DNA of 32,045 nt from Leptolyngbyaceae cyanobacterium M33_DOE_097 (GTDB lineage Bacteria > Cyanobacteriota > Cyanobacteriia > Leptolyngbyales > Leptolyngbyaceae), in NCBI GenBank assembly GCA_015296075.1, contig DVDV01000278.1, positions 1 to 32,045 of the forward strand. Reading direction: 5' to 3'. This document shows positions 16,110 to 24,566 of the stretch, one piece after another (the first letter of the stretch is position 1; each line of letters begins with the position of its first letter). Under the pieces are notes generated by a model, which was given only the letters and a program-made list of their open reading frames with translations, was not told where the DNA came from and did not search any database. Both the position numbers and the translations under genes were made by a program.

Positions 16110-17060
16110 CTATGCTGCTTCTTTAGAACTGATTGCGGCTGACGACAAAGACGGTAATGTTTCTTGAACCGACTCCGCTCCTTTACGGTGTAAGCGAATG
16201 CCGATAAAGACATCGTAGATAAAATTCCAAAAGTCCTTCTTCGTTTCGAGCAAGCCTAATGTCTGGTGGCAGCCCTTCGCATCTAACAACGGCCTCATTA
16301 CATGATAAGCCCGCTCGTAGTTGTACCAGGGGATCGAAGGCCATAAATGGTGGATCAAGTGATAATTTTGACCCATGATTAACCAATTCAAAACACGGCT
16401 GGGGTAAACACGCGCATTTTTCCAGCGATTCTGCTCCTCAAATGGACGATGAGGAAGGTAATCAAAAAATAACCCCAAAGCTAAGCCTACAAAGGCCAAT
16501 GGCACAAACCAATAATCGAAAATATAGCCAATAAAACCGTATTTAACGGCTGTAAGAAGAATAATTGCAGTGACGGAGCGGGCGATAATCCACTCGCCTA
16601 GCTCAAACTTGCGCCATAGCTTACGGCGAAAGAAGTAAACCTCGTGGTACAGAAAGCGAGCGTTGATAAACCACAAAGGCCCAATCGTTGAAACAACATG
16701 GTCTGGGTCATTCTCAGGATCATTGACATGAGCATGATGCTGCATGTGGACGCGCGTAAAAACTGGAAAGGAAAAACACAGCATGAGCGCGCTGCCATGA
16801 CCCAGAATGGCATTAACAATGCGATTACGATGAGCGACATTGTGACACGCGTCGTGAATTACTGTTCCGACGAGATGTAGTGCCACCATGTTCAGCACAA
16901 AGCTGATCCACTTGTACCAACCAAGAGAGAAATATCCGAACGCTGCAACAACTGCCAAGACCACTGCCAATACAAACATCAGCAGGGTGGGATTTAGAAA
17001 CTCATCAGGTGCGCTCATGAGTTCCCGCGGCACCGTCAGGCGCTTTACTACCGCCGACAT
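16110..17060 (-). CDS. crtR: Beta-carotene hydroxylase CrtR
   Basis: A 316-residue membrane di-iron hydroxylase of the fatty-acid-desaturase superfamily that adds 3-hydroxyl groups to beta-ionone rings of carotenoids (zeaxanthin, and myxoxanthophyll). Three His boxes are clear: HDACHNVAH (69-77), HMQHHAH (105-111) and a later HLIHHLWPSIPWY. The first and last boxes have the CrtR-type spacing rather than the acyl-lipid desaturase one, and the NDPENDPDHVVST segment agrees. Four hydrophobic segments lie about 25-43, 52-68, 158-178 and 182-200. The start (AGGAG about 8 bases before ATG) is clear. It stands alone, divergent from the COP23 gene. Confidence 0.9.
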   Translation of the reverse strand: MSAVVKRLTVPRELMSAPDEFLNPTLLMFVLAVVLAVVAAFGYFSLGWYKWISFVLNMVALHLVGTVIHDACHNVAHRNRIVNAILGHGSALMLCFSFPVFTRVHMQHHAHVNDPENDPDHVVSTIGPLWFINARFLYHEVYFFRRKLWRKFELGEWIIARSVTAIILLTAVKYGFIGYIFDYWFVPLAFVGLALGLFFDYLPHRPFEEQNRWKNARVYPSRVLNWLIMGQNYHLIHHLWPSIPWYNYERAYHVMRPLLDAKGCHQTLGLLETKKDFWNFIYDVFIGIRLHRKGAESVQETLPSLSSAAISSKEAA

Positions 17061-17464
17061 CTACAATCCTGCTCCTATCGCTGTCATGGGTAGTATACGC
17101 TACGCCAGGACTAGAATAAAGTTTTGTGAAATTAGGGAAGCTAATCGATTCGGAGTTTACGAAAAGTAATCCTTCTTGCAATTTTTTTAAGAATTGCGAT
17201 CGCCCCTATCTTTACTGGCTTCCAGGGTTTACGGCAGAGACCTAACTCAATAGCTAAGTCGAATAATTTTTTTGAGATTTTCGGGAACTTTAGACCTACA
17301 CGCTGCGTCAACCTGAATAAGATTTATCTCCGTTCGCGAAATTGGAACGCTAGACTGCTTGATTTAGTCGTTTTCTTGATGCCCTCTCAGAAAGCTTGTG
17401 ACTTTGGCAGCTAGAAAGCTGTCTTTGACAAATTTATTCAAACTTATCGTTGTTGAGGTTTGCC
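17061..17464. other. Divergent intergenic region between crtR and the COP23 gene
   Basis: About 400 bases. It should carry the promoters of both genes. An inverted pair GCAATT / AATTGC (about 17177-17196) around a T-rich loop is seen. A GTA-N8-TAC match occurs at 17090-17103 but is expected by chance in a window this size. No RNA gene recognised. Confidence 0.45.
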
Positions 17465-18277
17465 GTGGTGCTTCAGGAAAAATCATTACAAGGGATGGTT
17501 AAAGCCGCGCTTCTAATTGCGGGGATCGCTGGGTTGTCGGTTAGTAATCCGGCGATCGCGGCTCCGTTGTTTCAGGCGGCTCCCGACTCTACATCGGCAG
17601 AGCCAGACCAGTCGGGGGATGTCATCATCAACACAGAAGAAGATCAAGCTGATGCTCCGACGCCTGAGCCAAGTGCTGAGCCAAGTGCGACAACAACAAC
17701 CTCAAATAACCGCTTTAGCTGTCAAGCGATGAATGGCGAGTACATGGTGATGTACAACCCTGAGAGTCAACCCGGTAAGCTTTATCCCTGGGCAAAACCG
17801 ACGGCAATGGGGGGTGGTTGGAGTGCTGAGCGCCGCTGTATGGAAATCAGCCGCCGTTTAGAAGCCTACCGACCTGACGGTTTGCTAGAGATGAAGACAA
17901 ACATTGAAAACGGCTACAACGTTGTTTGTGTCACGACTCAAAAAATCTCAGACTGCCGCATTGTGTTGACCGTGCCTCAAGGTCAGAGTGCCATGCAGAC
18001 GCGCGATCGCGTGTTTGATAACCTTTCTGTCGCTGACCGAGGGGTTGAGACCAGTGCGGTGAATACCTTTGTGGGTGGTAATGATGCTCTGGGTCAGGTG
18101 GGGCAGCTCTTGAACGGCTTACCAAGAATTGGCTCTCGTCGCGATCGCAGTGTTGATAGTGGCATTAACCTGCGCCCTTACCTGGATCGGGCCGACGGTG
18201 GCACCGGGAAATTTTTACGGGGAAATGGAAACTCAGCCACACCGGGCTTGAGACTCAACCCAGATCAGTTTCGTTAG
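17465..18277 (+). CDS. COP23-domain exported protein
   Basis: About 270 residues. A signal peptide (MVKAALLIAGIAGLSVSNPAIAAP region, residues about 11-33) ends at Ala-Ile-Ala-Ala, then a low-complexity acidic/Pro linker with TPEPSAEPSATTTT, then a COP23 domain (about 85-190) with FSCQAMNGEYMVMY..., Trp-Ser-Ala-Glu-Arg-Arg-Cys and CVTTQKISDCRIVLTVP, four cysteines that could form two disulfides. The COP23 name comes from a circadian-oscillating membrane protein of Cyanothece; function unknown. The open frame reaches to a TTG at 17450; the GTG at 17465 with GAGG 7 bases upstream is preferred. A strong terminator follows. Confidence 0.8.
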   Translation: MVLQEKSLQGMVKAALLIAGIAGLSVSNPAIAAPLFQAAPDSTSAEPDQSGDVIINTEEDQADAPTPEPSAEPSATTTTSNNRFSCQAMNGEYMVMYNPESQPGKLYPWAKPTAMGGGWSAERRCMEISRRLEAYRPDGLLEMKTNIENGYNVVCVTTQKISDCRIVLTVPQGQSAMQTRDRVFDNLSVADRGVETSAVNTFVGGNDALGQVGQLLNGLPRIGSRRDRSVDSGINLRPYLDRADGGTGKFLRGNGNSATPGLRLNPDQFR

Positions 18278-18304
18278 TTAGTTGGTTAAGCTCCTTAGGT
18301 CATA

Positions 18305-18326
18305 CCGCCCTTAAGGGCGGTTTTTT
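18305..18326 (+). terminator. Rho-independent terminator after COP23 gene
   Basis: CCGCCC-TTAA-GGGCGG (18305-18320) is followed by six T (18321-18326), 28 bases after the COP23 stop. Confidence 0.9.
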
Positions 18327-18749
18327 GTTGGCTTTCCTCCATCCAAAACGGGAAGAGTACCCCATTAACGAATGCTCAATTTAAAGGGCGTAGGGGCAAG
18401 GTTTTTAACGTGCTATCTCAATCCTGCTTGGTTCCGGGCTGCTAAACCCCTCCACATGAACAATCGTATCCAAGTGGATCTTGATAGGAGTCCTTTGTCT
18501 ATTGCTATTGCAACAGCTCTATTTGTTAAAGCTCTGACTGACGGTTTGTGTCGCCACGATCGCAAAATCTCAAGCAATCTAGCTCAAGCTGTATCAACTC
18601 CTACCGAATGAATGCAACAGATTCGGTAAGGTCATTCAAGCTAAAATATGTGATTCACAGCACAATCTATTTCTTGCAAGGTAAAACTTTGCGAACTAGA
18701 CAGGCGAGGCATATTCACTTTCAGCGTTTTGTTTTGATGTGGTTGTTTC
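18327..18749. other. Intergenic region before ntcB
   Basis: About 420 bases. Short open frames here (18372-18611, 18548-18799) lack a ribosome site and family resemblance, and the second overlaps the ntcB start, so I do not treat them as genes. It holds the T-N11-A dyad at 18602-18628. No RNA gene recognised. Confidence 0.5.
18602..18628. promoter_or_regulatory. LysR-type operator dyad (T-N11-A) upstream of ntcB
   Basis: Perfect 8-base arms TACCGAAT and ATTCGGTA separated by 11 bases, so the inner T (18609) and A (18621) are exactly T-N11-A, the LysR-family binding signature. It lies 121 bases before the ntcB ATG, a usual place for autoregulation. Confidence 0.55.
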
Positions 18750-19727
18750 ATGCGCCTCGAACAGCTCCAAGCATTTTTGGCAGTCGCAGAAACGGGTAGC
18801 TTTCAGCAAGCTGCTCAACGTTGCGGTGTCACACAATCTGCAATTAGTCGCCAGATTCAGGGATTAGAAGGAGAATTGGGGATGCCGCTGTTTCATCGGG
18901 CGGCCCAAGCCAAGTTGACGATCGCGGGCGATCGTTTGCTGCCCCGTGCTAAGCGGATCTGCCAAGAGTGGGCCAGCGCCACTCAAGAAACAGCTGATTT
19001 GCTCGCAGGCAAGCAACCAGAGTTGTGTGTTGCTGCTATTCACTCCATTTGTGCCCACTATCTACCCCCCATCTTGCAGCAGTTTTGTGATGACTTTCCT
19101 GCGGTGCAATTGCGGGTGACAGCTCTGGGTAGCGATCGCGCGTTGAAAGTTCTCAAAGATGGCTTGGTGGATGTGGCGATCGTGATGCATAATCGCTTTC
19201 TCACATCTAACCCCGAGGTCGTTGTTAAAGTTCTCTTTAATGAACCGATTCACGTGCTCCTAGCCGCCGATCATCCCCTCGCAGCCTGGGAAGCGATCCC
19301 CTGGGAAGAACTGGTGAAATATCCCCAGGTTGTCTTTAAGGATGGTTATGGTATGCAGCGCATTGTACAAGAGCAATTTGAGCGTCGAGGCGCGATTCTC
19401 AGGGCTGCTTTGGAGTTAAACACCCCCGATGCGTTTCGAGGCGTGGTGCGGCAAGGAAATTTGGTTGCCTTGTTACCTGCTATGGCTCTGGTTGATGTCG
19501 ATAAGGATCCAACACTGGCTATTCGGCCGATCGCTGCCGATTTAATCAGTGCTGAACCGCTCAACCAGGAGTCGTTAACCCGGCAAGTGGTGTTGGTGAC
19601 AACCCGCGATCGCCTCCAGATTCCACCTATTCAACACTTTTTTGACTTAGTCAGTGAGCAACTTCCCCATCAAGTCGATCTGCTTACAGCTCCCCTCGTA
19701 GGGGGAACTATTTCAGAGAGTCAATAG
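18750..19727 (+). CDS. ntcB: LysR-type regulator NtcB (nitrate assimilation)
   Basis: A 325-residue LysR regulator. The N-terminal winged helix-turn-helix (about 1-60) has FQQAAQRCGVTQSAISRQIQGLEGELGMPLFHR. The C-terminal co-inducer domain contains LGSDRALKVLKDGLVDVAIVMHNRFL and FKDGYGMQRIVQEQF, which I associate with NtcB of cyanobacteria. NtcB activates the nitrate assimilation genes in response to nitrite. The assignment is supported by cnaT directly downstream, the same order as in Anabaena PCC 7120 (all0602-all0601, from memory). The nir/nrt/narB genes themselves are not in this window. A T-N11-A dyad lies upstream. Confidence 0.85.
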   Translation: MRLEQLQAFLAVAETGSFQQAAQRCGVTQSAISRQIQGLEGELGMPLFHRAAQAKLTIAGDRLLPRAKRICQEWASATQETADLLAGKQPELCVAAIHSICAHYLPPILQQFCDDFPAVQLRVTALGSDRALKVLKDGLVDVAIVMHNRFLTSNPEVVVKVLFNEPIHVLLAADHPLAAWEAIPWEELVKYPQVVFKDGYGMQRIVQEQFERRGAILRAALELNTPDAFRGVVRQGNLVALLPAMALVDVDKDPTLAIRPIAADLISAEPLNQESLTRQVVLVTTRDRLQIPPIQHFFDLVSEQLPHQVDLLTAPLVGGTISESQ

Positions 19728-19875
19728 GTGAGCAACCGTTTGCAGCAACGATTCAATGTCGCGACGCAGGAAATAATGGGAGGATCATATACTTCCCTCA
19801 TTGTTTAGCTTTGTCCTTCTGACCGCATTCATTGCCTGTCCCCCTTAACTGCCAATTAATCTAAAGGAAAAGTTG

Positions 19876-20916
19876 ATGAGTCACGCCTTTCGAGACCTGC
19901 TTCGTAAGATTGGGAGTGGACCCCATACCAGCGAAAATTTGTCGCGGGCCGAAGCAGCCGCAGCCATGCAAATGATGCTGCAACAAGAGGCAACTCCGGC
20001 ACAAATTGGGGCGTTTATGATTGCCCATCGAATTCGCCGCCCAACCGGGGAAGAACTGGCAGGCATGTTAGATGCCTATTACGCTTTGGGGCCTCAGTTG
20101 CAGCCGATCGCGGCGGCTTTTCCGCCTGTGATTTTTGGCAATCCCTACGACGGGCGATCGCGCACGATTTCCCTCTCACCACTAACAGCCCTGGTGTTGG
20201 CAACGGCGGGCTGTCCCGTGATTCTGCATGGGGGCGATCGGATGCCGACGAAAGAAGGCGAACCTTTGATTAACTTCTGGCGACAGTTGGGGGTTGATTG
20301 GTCTGAACTGCCCCTGGAGCAAGTGCAGCACATTTTTGCTCAAACACTGATTGGCTTTGTCTACCTGCCCACTCACTTTCCGCTGGCGCAGGGGTTAGTG
20401 CCCTACCGGGAGCAGATTGGCAAACGTCCTCCGCTAGCAACGATGGAGCTGATCTGGTCGCCTTATGCCGGAGATGGACATATCGCGGCTGGGTTTGTGC
20501 ATCCACCTACTGAAGGGCTGTTTCAAACGGCTCTGGGCTTACATAACGTCAGCCGCTTCACACTGGTAAAAGGGATCGAGGGAAGCTGTGATTTGCCACG
20601 AGAGCGAACCAGCATCATTGGCTTAGGCGAAGAGCGGTTGCTCCTACATCCCCGCGAGTATGGCTTTGAGGGTAAAAACACTCCCTTAGAGTCACCCGCA
20701 GCGACTGCCCAAGCGATGCAGGCAACCTTACAGGGTGAAGACTCAGAGCTGACCCGTTCTATTGTGTGGAATAGTGGCTTTTACCTGTGGCGGGTGGGTG
20801 CGACAGATTCAGTTGCAGCGGGTATTGTGCAAACCCAGGAATGGCTGCAATCAGGTGCGGTGGCGAGAAAGTTACAGGCGTTGCAAGCCGCGATCGCGCC
20901 TTTACCTGTTTCCTAA
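19876..20916 (+). CDS. cnaT: CnaT, anthranilate phosphoribosyltransferase-like nitrate regulator
   Basis: A 346-residue protein of the glycosyltransferase family 3 fold: an N-terminal helical domain (LRKIGSGPHTSENLSRAEAAAAM, AQIGAFMIAHRIRRPTGEELAGM) and the nucleotide/PRPP-side domain. It is not a normal TrpD: the Gly-Thr-Gly-Gly phosphate loop and the KHGN segment are replaced by GNPYDGRSRTISL and LHGGDRMPTKEG. In Anabaena, cnaT is needed for expression of the nir operon, and it adjoins ntcB there as here. How an enzyme-like protein does this is not known. AAAGGAAA lies just before the ATG at 19876, preferred over the TTG at 19873. A tail-to-tail neighbour lies 3 bases away. Confidence 0.88.
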   Translation: MSHAFRDLLRKIGSGPHTSENLSRAEAAAAMQMMLQQEATPAQIGAFMIAHRIRRPTGEELAGMLDAYYALGPQLQPIAAAFPPVIFGNPYDGRSRTISLSPLTALVLATAGCPVILHGGDRMPTKEGEPLINFWRQLGVDWSELPLEQVQHIFAQTLIGFVYLPTHFPLAQGLVPYREQIGKRPPLATMELIWSPYAGDGHIAAGFVHPPTEGLFQTALGLHNVSRFTLVKGIEGSCDLPRERTSIIGLGEERLLLHPREYGFEGKNTPLESPAATAQAMQATLQGEDSELTRSIVWNSGFYLWRVGATDSVAAGIVQTQEWLQSGAVARKLQALQAAIAPLPVS

Positions 20917-20919
20917 ACC

Positions 20920-21372
20920 CTAAGCAGGGTCACATCGAATCTCGATCATAAAACCGTCTGGATCGTAGAAGTAGATGCCACGACCCGTTGGTCGTGTGAC
21001 AGGCCCCTGGGCGATCGCGATTTTGTTAGTATGCAGACTCTCAACCGCCTGGTCAAAAAATTCGGGCGCAATATCAAAGGCAAGATGATTGGCTCGTGTA
21101 AATTGCTGCTCTGGATCTGCGTTGGGTGGCTCTAAGTCAGGTTCCCAAAACAAGTCCAGGATTGTACCATCGGGTGTTCTAAAGTTCGCTACCTTTCCCT
21201 GAGCGACCAGATCTTTCAGCGTGGTCGGCACCTCTGTCCCTTGCAACTCGTGCAACCCCAAAATCTCGCCGTAAAAATGACGCGAGGCTTGCATATTTTT
21301 GACATTCAAAGCAAAGTGGTGCATCTTGCGAAGCATTCCAGGAGCCAGCACTGCCGAAATTTGTGTCTGCAT
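20920..21372 (-). CDS. VOC-family (glyoxalase-like) protein
   Basis: A 150-residue metal-dependent vicinal oxygen chelate protein with two beta-alpha-beta-beta-beta modules. Likely metal ligands are His19 (KMHHFALNV), an acidic residue in ILDLFWEP (Asp73 or Glu77), His96 (NHLAFDI) and Glu144 (FMIEIRC). The family includes glyoxalase I, dioxygenases and fosfomycin-resistance proteins, and the substrate cannot be told. The start may be the ATG at 21372 or at codon 13. It is convergent with cnaT with only 3 bases between stops, so no terminator separates them. Confidence 0.85.
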   Translation of the reverse strand: MQTQISAVLAPGMLRKMHHFALNVKNMQASRHFYGEILGLHELQGTEVPTTLKDLVAQGKVANFRTPDGTILDLFWEPDLEPPNADPEQQFTRANHLAFDIAPEFFDQAVESLHTNKIAIAQGPVTRPTGRGIYFYDPDGFMIEIRCDPA

Positions 21373-21507
21373 AAGGGTTCACCCATTTTCTAGATGGTGA
21401 TGTTTCTCTTCATTCTAGAAGGGGGCCAGGGTTGCGCCTCTCTCGATTGGCTTCCCTGTCCCCCATTTATCCCTAGCTCATACCGATCAGGGTTTCATAT
21501 CCCCTAG

Positions 21508-22668
21508 TTAAGCCGCGTTTTGTAGCTCACCGGGGCGCACCTGCAAAATCTTCTTCTGTGCGCCGCGTAGCACTTCGACTCGCAGGTTTTGGCCCAGCTT
21601 GCTGTTCTCAACAATGGACTGTAGCTGCTCAGCCTTTGTGATCGTTTCACCATCAATCTGGGTGATCACGTCTCCTCGACGGATCCCGGCGGTCGCGGCT
21701 GGGGTGTTGGGTAGCACTCGCACAACGATCACCCCATTCACCTCTGGTACAGAAAAAGCAGAGTTTGGGTCTTCGTTATTTTGGCGAGCCAGTTCGGGAG
21801 TCAGCGTCGTCATTTGCACACCCAGGTAAGGATGGGCAATTTTCTCGCCACGTGCCAACTGGTCTTTAATCTCTTTGGCCTTGTTAACCGGAATGGCAAA
21901 CCCAATCCCCATTGCATCGGCCCGAATCGCGGTGTTAATGCCAATTACTTCGCCTTGCGCGTTGACTAGGGGGCCACCGGAGTTACCGGGGTTAATCGCC
22001 GCATCCGTCTGAATGAAATCTAGCCGCTTGTCAGGGATCCCAACTTGAGCGCTTGAGCGCTTCAGGGTGCTGACAATCCCTAAAGTAACGGTGTTATCAA
22101 GCCCTAGCGGATTGCCGACTGCGATCGCCCAGTCTCCCACTTCAACGCTATCTGAATCACCTAAAGAAACGGTAGGTAGCTTGTCGCCATTAATTTTGAC
22201 CACAGCCAAGTCGGTCACTTCATCCACCCCTTTCACCACCCCATCCAGAGTGCGCCCGTCTTTCAGGGTCACGGTCACGCGATCGGCCCCATCCACAACG
22301 TGAGCATTCGTCAAAATCACCCCACTCGGATCCACAATGAAGCCAGAGCCTTGCCCACGCATCAACTGTTGCCGAGGCCGACTAAAGTCATCACCAAAAA
22401 AGTTGCGAAAGAAGGGATCCTCTAAGAAGGGATCTGGCATTGCCCGTTGTGTCACCGTGCGCTCAGTGTCAATTCGCACAACAGCGGGACCGACCTGGTT
22501 AACGGCTTGAGCCACAAAACTTTTAGCAGGTAAAGCTGCCGCATTAGATGGTGCCAGAGGTTGCGCGATCGCGCCCGGCATCGGCAACGCAATCAGCACC
22601 AGTAAACCGATTAACAGAAGCTTGCTGATTTTGGCAGCCATGTAAGAGAAGGGATTTTGAAATCGCAT
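21508..22668 (-). CDS. HtrA/Deg-family trypsin-like serine protease
   Basis: A 386-residue exported protease of protein quality control. A hydrophobic signal (about 14-36, [15 protein letters not shown]) leads to Ala-Gln-Pro. The catalytic triad is His123 (TNAHVVDG), Asp153 ([10 protein letters not shown]) and Ser230 (NPGNSGGPL). One PDZ domain at about 290-378 ([24 protein letters not shown]) follows. The layout matches the HhoA/HhoB/HtrA group of cyanobacterial Deg proteases acting in the periplasm or thylakoid lumen; I do not choose among the three. Confidence 0.93.
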   Translation of the reverse strand: MRFQNPFSYMAAKISKLLLIGLLVLIALPMPGAIAQPLAPSNAAALPAKSFVAQAVNQVGPAVVRIDTERTVTQRAMPDPFLEDPFFRNFFGDDFSRPRQQLMRGQGSGFIVDPSGVILTNAHVVDGADRVTVTLKDGRTLDGVVKGVDEVTDLAVVKINGDKLPTVSLGDSDSVEVGDWAIAVGNPLGLDNTVTLGIVSTLKRSSAQVGIPDKRLDFIQTDAAINPGNSGGPLVNAQGEVIGINTAIRADAMGIGFAIPVNKAKEIKDQLARGEKIAHPYLGVQMTTLTPELARQNNEDPNSAFSVPEVNGVIVVRVLPNTPAATAGIRRGDVITQIDGETITKAEQLQSIVENSKLGQNLRVEVLRGAQKKILQVRPGELQNAA

Positions 22669-22867
22669 AGCACCAACTTCTTGTATCTGAATTCAACTCA
22701 TTTACAGCCGAGCTTAATGCCCTGAAGCCGTAACGGTGACTTGCTAGGATTAAACTCTTTTCTATTCTGGCAGGCAAATTTCCCCTTCTACCATCTCGTT
22801 TCAAGTTCAAAAGCGAATCCAGGGCATCCAGGCTACAATCGTAGGCAAACTTAGGCACGGTTAATGA

Positions 22868-23221
22868 ATGACTGCGACTGAACACAACCACGATACAGAG
22901 CTGGCAGATTCTTCTAAATCTCATCATCACTCTGATCCTCACCATCCCCACGTCCACAGCGAAGAGTCACTGCGGCGGGTGATTAATCGCCTTTCGCGAA
23001 TTGAGGGACATATTCGTGGCATCAAGACCATGATTCAAGAAAGTCGTGCTTGCCCTGACGTGCTGGTTCAAATTGCCGCCGTGCGGGGTGCCCTCGATCG
23101 CGTGGCCCGAATGGTGTTAGACGAACACCTGACAGAATGCATTGCTAGAGCTGCCCATGATGGCAATATTGACTCTGAAATCGAGGAGTTAAAAGCAGCT
23201 CTTGATCGCTTCTTGCTCTAA
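22868..23221 (+). CDS. inrS: CsoR/RcnR-family metal sensor, InrS-like (nickel)
   Basis: A 117-residue all-helical repressor. The N-terminus is His-rich (residues 18-30), followed by the CsoR core (INRLSRIEGHIRGIKTMIQ...). The likely ligands are His30, Cys62, His87 and Cys91; the spacings (32, 25 and 4) equal those of His21, Cys53, His78 and Cys82 of Synechocystis InrS as I remember it. This points to Ni(II) sensing and derepression of a nickel exporter. No exporter gene is next to it. The ATG at 22868 gives the reading frame; the ATG at 22864 is in another frame. It is divergent from the protease gene. Confidence 0.85.
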   Translation: MTATEHNHDTELADSSKSHHHSDPHHPHVHSEESLRRVINRLSRIEGHIRGIKTMIQESRACPDVLVQIAAVRGALDRVARMVLDEHLTECIARAAHDGNIDSEIEELKAALDRFLL

Positions 23222-23570
23222 CAGTCGCAAACCGCTCAATCACTGAAGCTCGTTTAGTTATTTTTCTTTGTAAATCTTATAAAGCCTATCGCATCTTTTC
23301 TCATAATCAATCGAACTGTTTCTGAAATTTACTGTTTCGTTTCTACTTGTTTTTTTACGGTTAGGGCTTAAAGGACTGTACTTTTGAGCGATCGCAAATC
23401 TATTTTTGGGTAGATTGCTAAAAGTTTGCGAGATGTTTCTAACTTGTTAAATTGCTTAAGAAAATCAGGGCTATTCGTTGCTGTTTGTAAGCATTGCTAC
23501 GTGTCTTGAGGTTCTGTCCTTTACACTGACTTTCGATCAAGGCACTTTGAAACGCACTTTAGATTAAGCA
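23222..23570. other. Intergenic region without a gene
   Basis: About 350 AT-rich bases between the metal sensor and the small membrane protein. No convincing open frame, terminator or RNA gene is seen. A HIP1 site is present near 23390. Confidence 0.45.
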
Positions 23571-23888
23571 ATGCAACAATTATCGTGGCATGACTATTTA
23601 ACGGTCTTTTCCTTTTTTGCAGCGATCGCGGGTCTAATTCTGGCTAAGACTGCACCGAAATCAGAAGACAATGCGATTGAAGCAACCGACCGCTGTTTGT
23701 TTTTGATGATTTTTACTTACTGGTTGGTTTATTGCGTCGCGGCGATCGGGCAAGATTTTCTGCATTCAGAGTGGGAGTTAGCCCTATTTAGTATGCGAGC
23801 TACCGCACTTCTTTCTTACTTTTTGACCTTTACGTGCATCATTAGTCTGCCGCTGCATCGGTTAGCTGCTGGTCGCCAAATCGAGTAG
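23571..23888 (+). CDS. Small three-helix membrane protein
   Basis: A 105-residue protein with three hydrophobic segments (about 9-26, 42-62, 76-98) joined by a charged loop (KTAPKSEDNAIEATDR). I do not recognise a family. The ATG at 23571 has no strong ribosome site, but codon use and length suggest a real gene. It runs towards DUF2103, whose stop is about 60 bases away on the other strand. Confidence 0.6.
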   Translation: MQQLSWHDYLTVFSFFAAIAGLILAKTAPKSEDNAIEATDRCLFLMIFTYWLVYCVAAIGQDFLHSEWELALFSMRATALLSYFLTFTCIISLPLHRLAAGRQIE

Positions 23889-23945
23889 CCAAATATTGCT
23901 TGCGACTGGCTGGCAAGATTAAGCAAGACGCTTCTCAAGCGTGCG

Positions 23946-24236
23946 CTAGCTCATCGCCTGGGCGATCGCGGTTTCTAACTCGCTTGGGGATAGCTGAGTC
24001 ACAATAAAGACTTCTTGCACCGTTTTGCCGCGCCGCGCAATCAGCTTGTACCCTCCGCGAATCGGCAGGGAAACCTTAATGATTAGCTTCGGTGAATGTG
24101 CCCTAACTCTGGCAAGCACGCCAGGAGTAATGGTTTGAATGCCTTCATATCGGGTCAACTTCTCTAAAATTGGAATCAACCCCTCCAGGTGAGTTGAGTG
24201 ATTCCAAACCAGCCTGCCGCTTTCGTTGGGTGCCAT
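23946..24236 (-). CDS. DUF2103 protein
   Basis: A 96-residue DUF2103-family protein, with WNHSTHLEGLIPILEKL near the start and KLIARRGKTVQEVFIVT later. The family is annotated as a predicted metal-binding protein on account of its conserved His residues (His13, His16); function unknown. The start ATG lies 3 bases after the clpS stop, so both are cotranscribed and probably translated together. Its fixed place after clpS suggests a role in the same proteolysis pathway, but this is inference. Confidence 0.8.
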   Translation of the reverse strand: MAPNESGRLVWNHSTHLEGLIPILEKLTRYEGIQTITPGVLARVRAHSPKLIIKVSLPIRGGYKLIARRGKTVQEVFIVTQLSPSELETAIAQAMS

Positions 24237-24239
24237 TTG

Positions 24240-24566
24240 TTATGCTGCCTCTAGGGGAGCCATTGTTAGCCCCGCCCGGCTTAGTTGTTGGTGATACAGT
24301 TCGGCCTGCTCAAGCGGCCCTACCCAGACAATTGCTTGCCCTTCGTAATGCACTTGATTGGTTAGCTCCCAGGCGCGATCGGGGGTCATATTGGGGACGT
24401 ATTTGATCAAGCACTCTGCGACATGCTGAAACGTGTTGAAATCGTCGTTTAGCACGATGATCTTGTAGTTGGGATACTCTTTGCGAACGGTTTGGCTCGA
24501 ACGCCCAGGGGCAACTGTGGGAGAGGCCGCCATCGCAATTGTGCTAGTTGAGAGAACCGTTGTCAT
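24240..24566 (-). CDS. clpS: ClpS-type Clp protease adaptor
   Basis: A 108-residue adaptor that delivers N-degron substrates to ClpAP/ClpCP. The core (about 30-100) has YKIIVLNDDFNTFQHVAECL, the N-terminal residue pocket with the NDDFNT signature, and ends with AELYHQQLSRAGLT. The sequence differs from the usual cyanobacterial ClpS (HNDDFNSMEYV type), so it may be a second ClpS (ClpS2-like). The frame is open to a GTG at 24596; the ATG at 24566 is used here, and an ATG at 24533 is also possible, as none has a clear ribosome site. DUF2103 follows. Confidence 0.85.
   Translation of the reverse strand: MTTVLSTSTIAMAASPTVAPGRSSQTVRKEYPNYKIIVLNDDFNTFQHVAECLIKYVPNMTPDRAWELTNQVHYEGQAIVWVGPLEQAELYHQQLSRAGLTMAPLEAA

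Noticed and set aside
17090-17103. GTA-N8-TAC match (NtcA-type site) upstream of crtR
   Set aside because: About eight such matches are expected by chance in 32 kb, the site is only 30 bases before the ATG, and no -10 box at the proper distance follows.
18372-18611. 79-codon frame before ntcB
   Set aside because: No ribosome site, no resemblance, poor composition.
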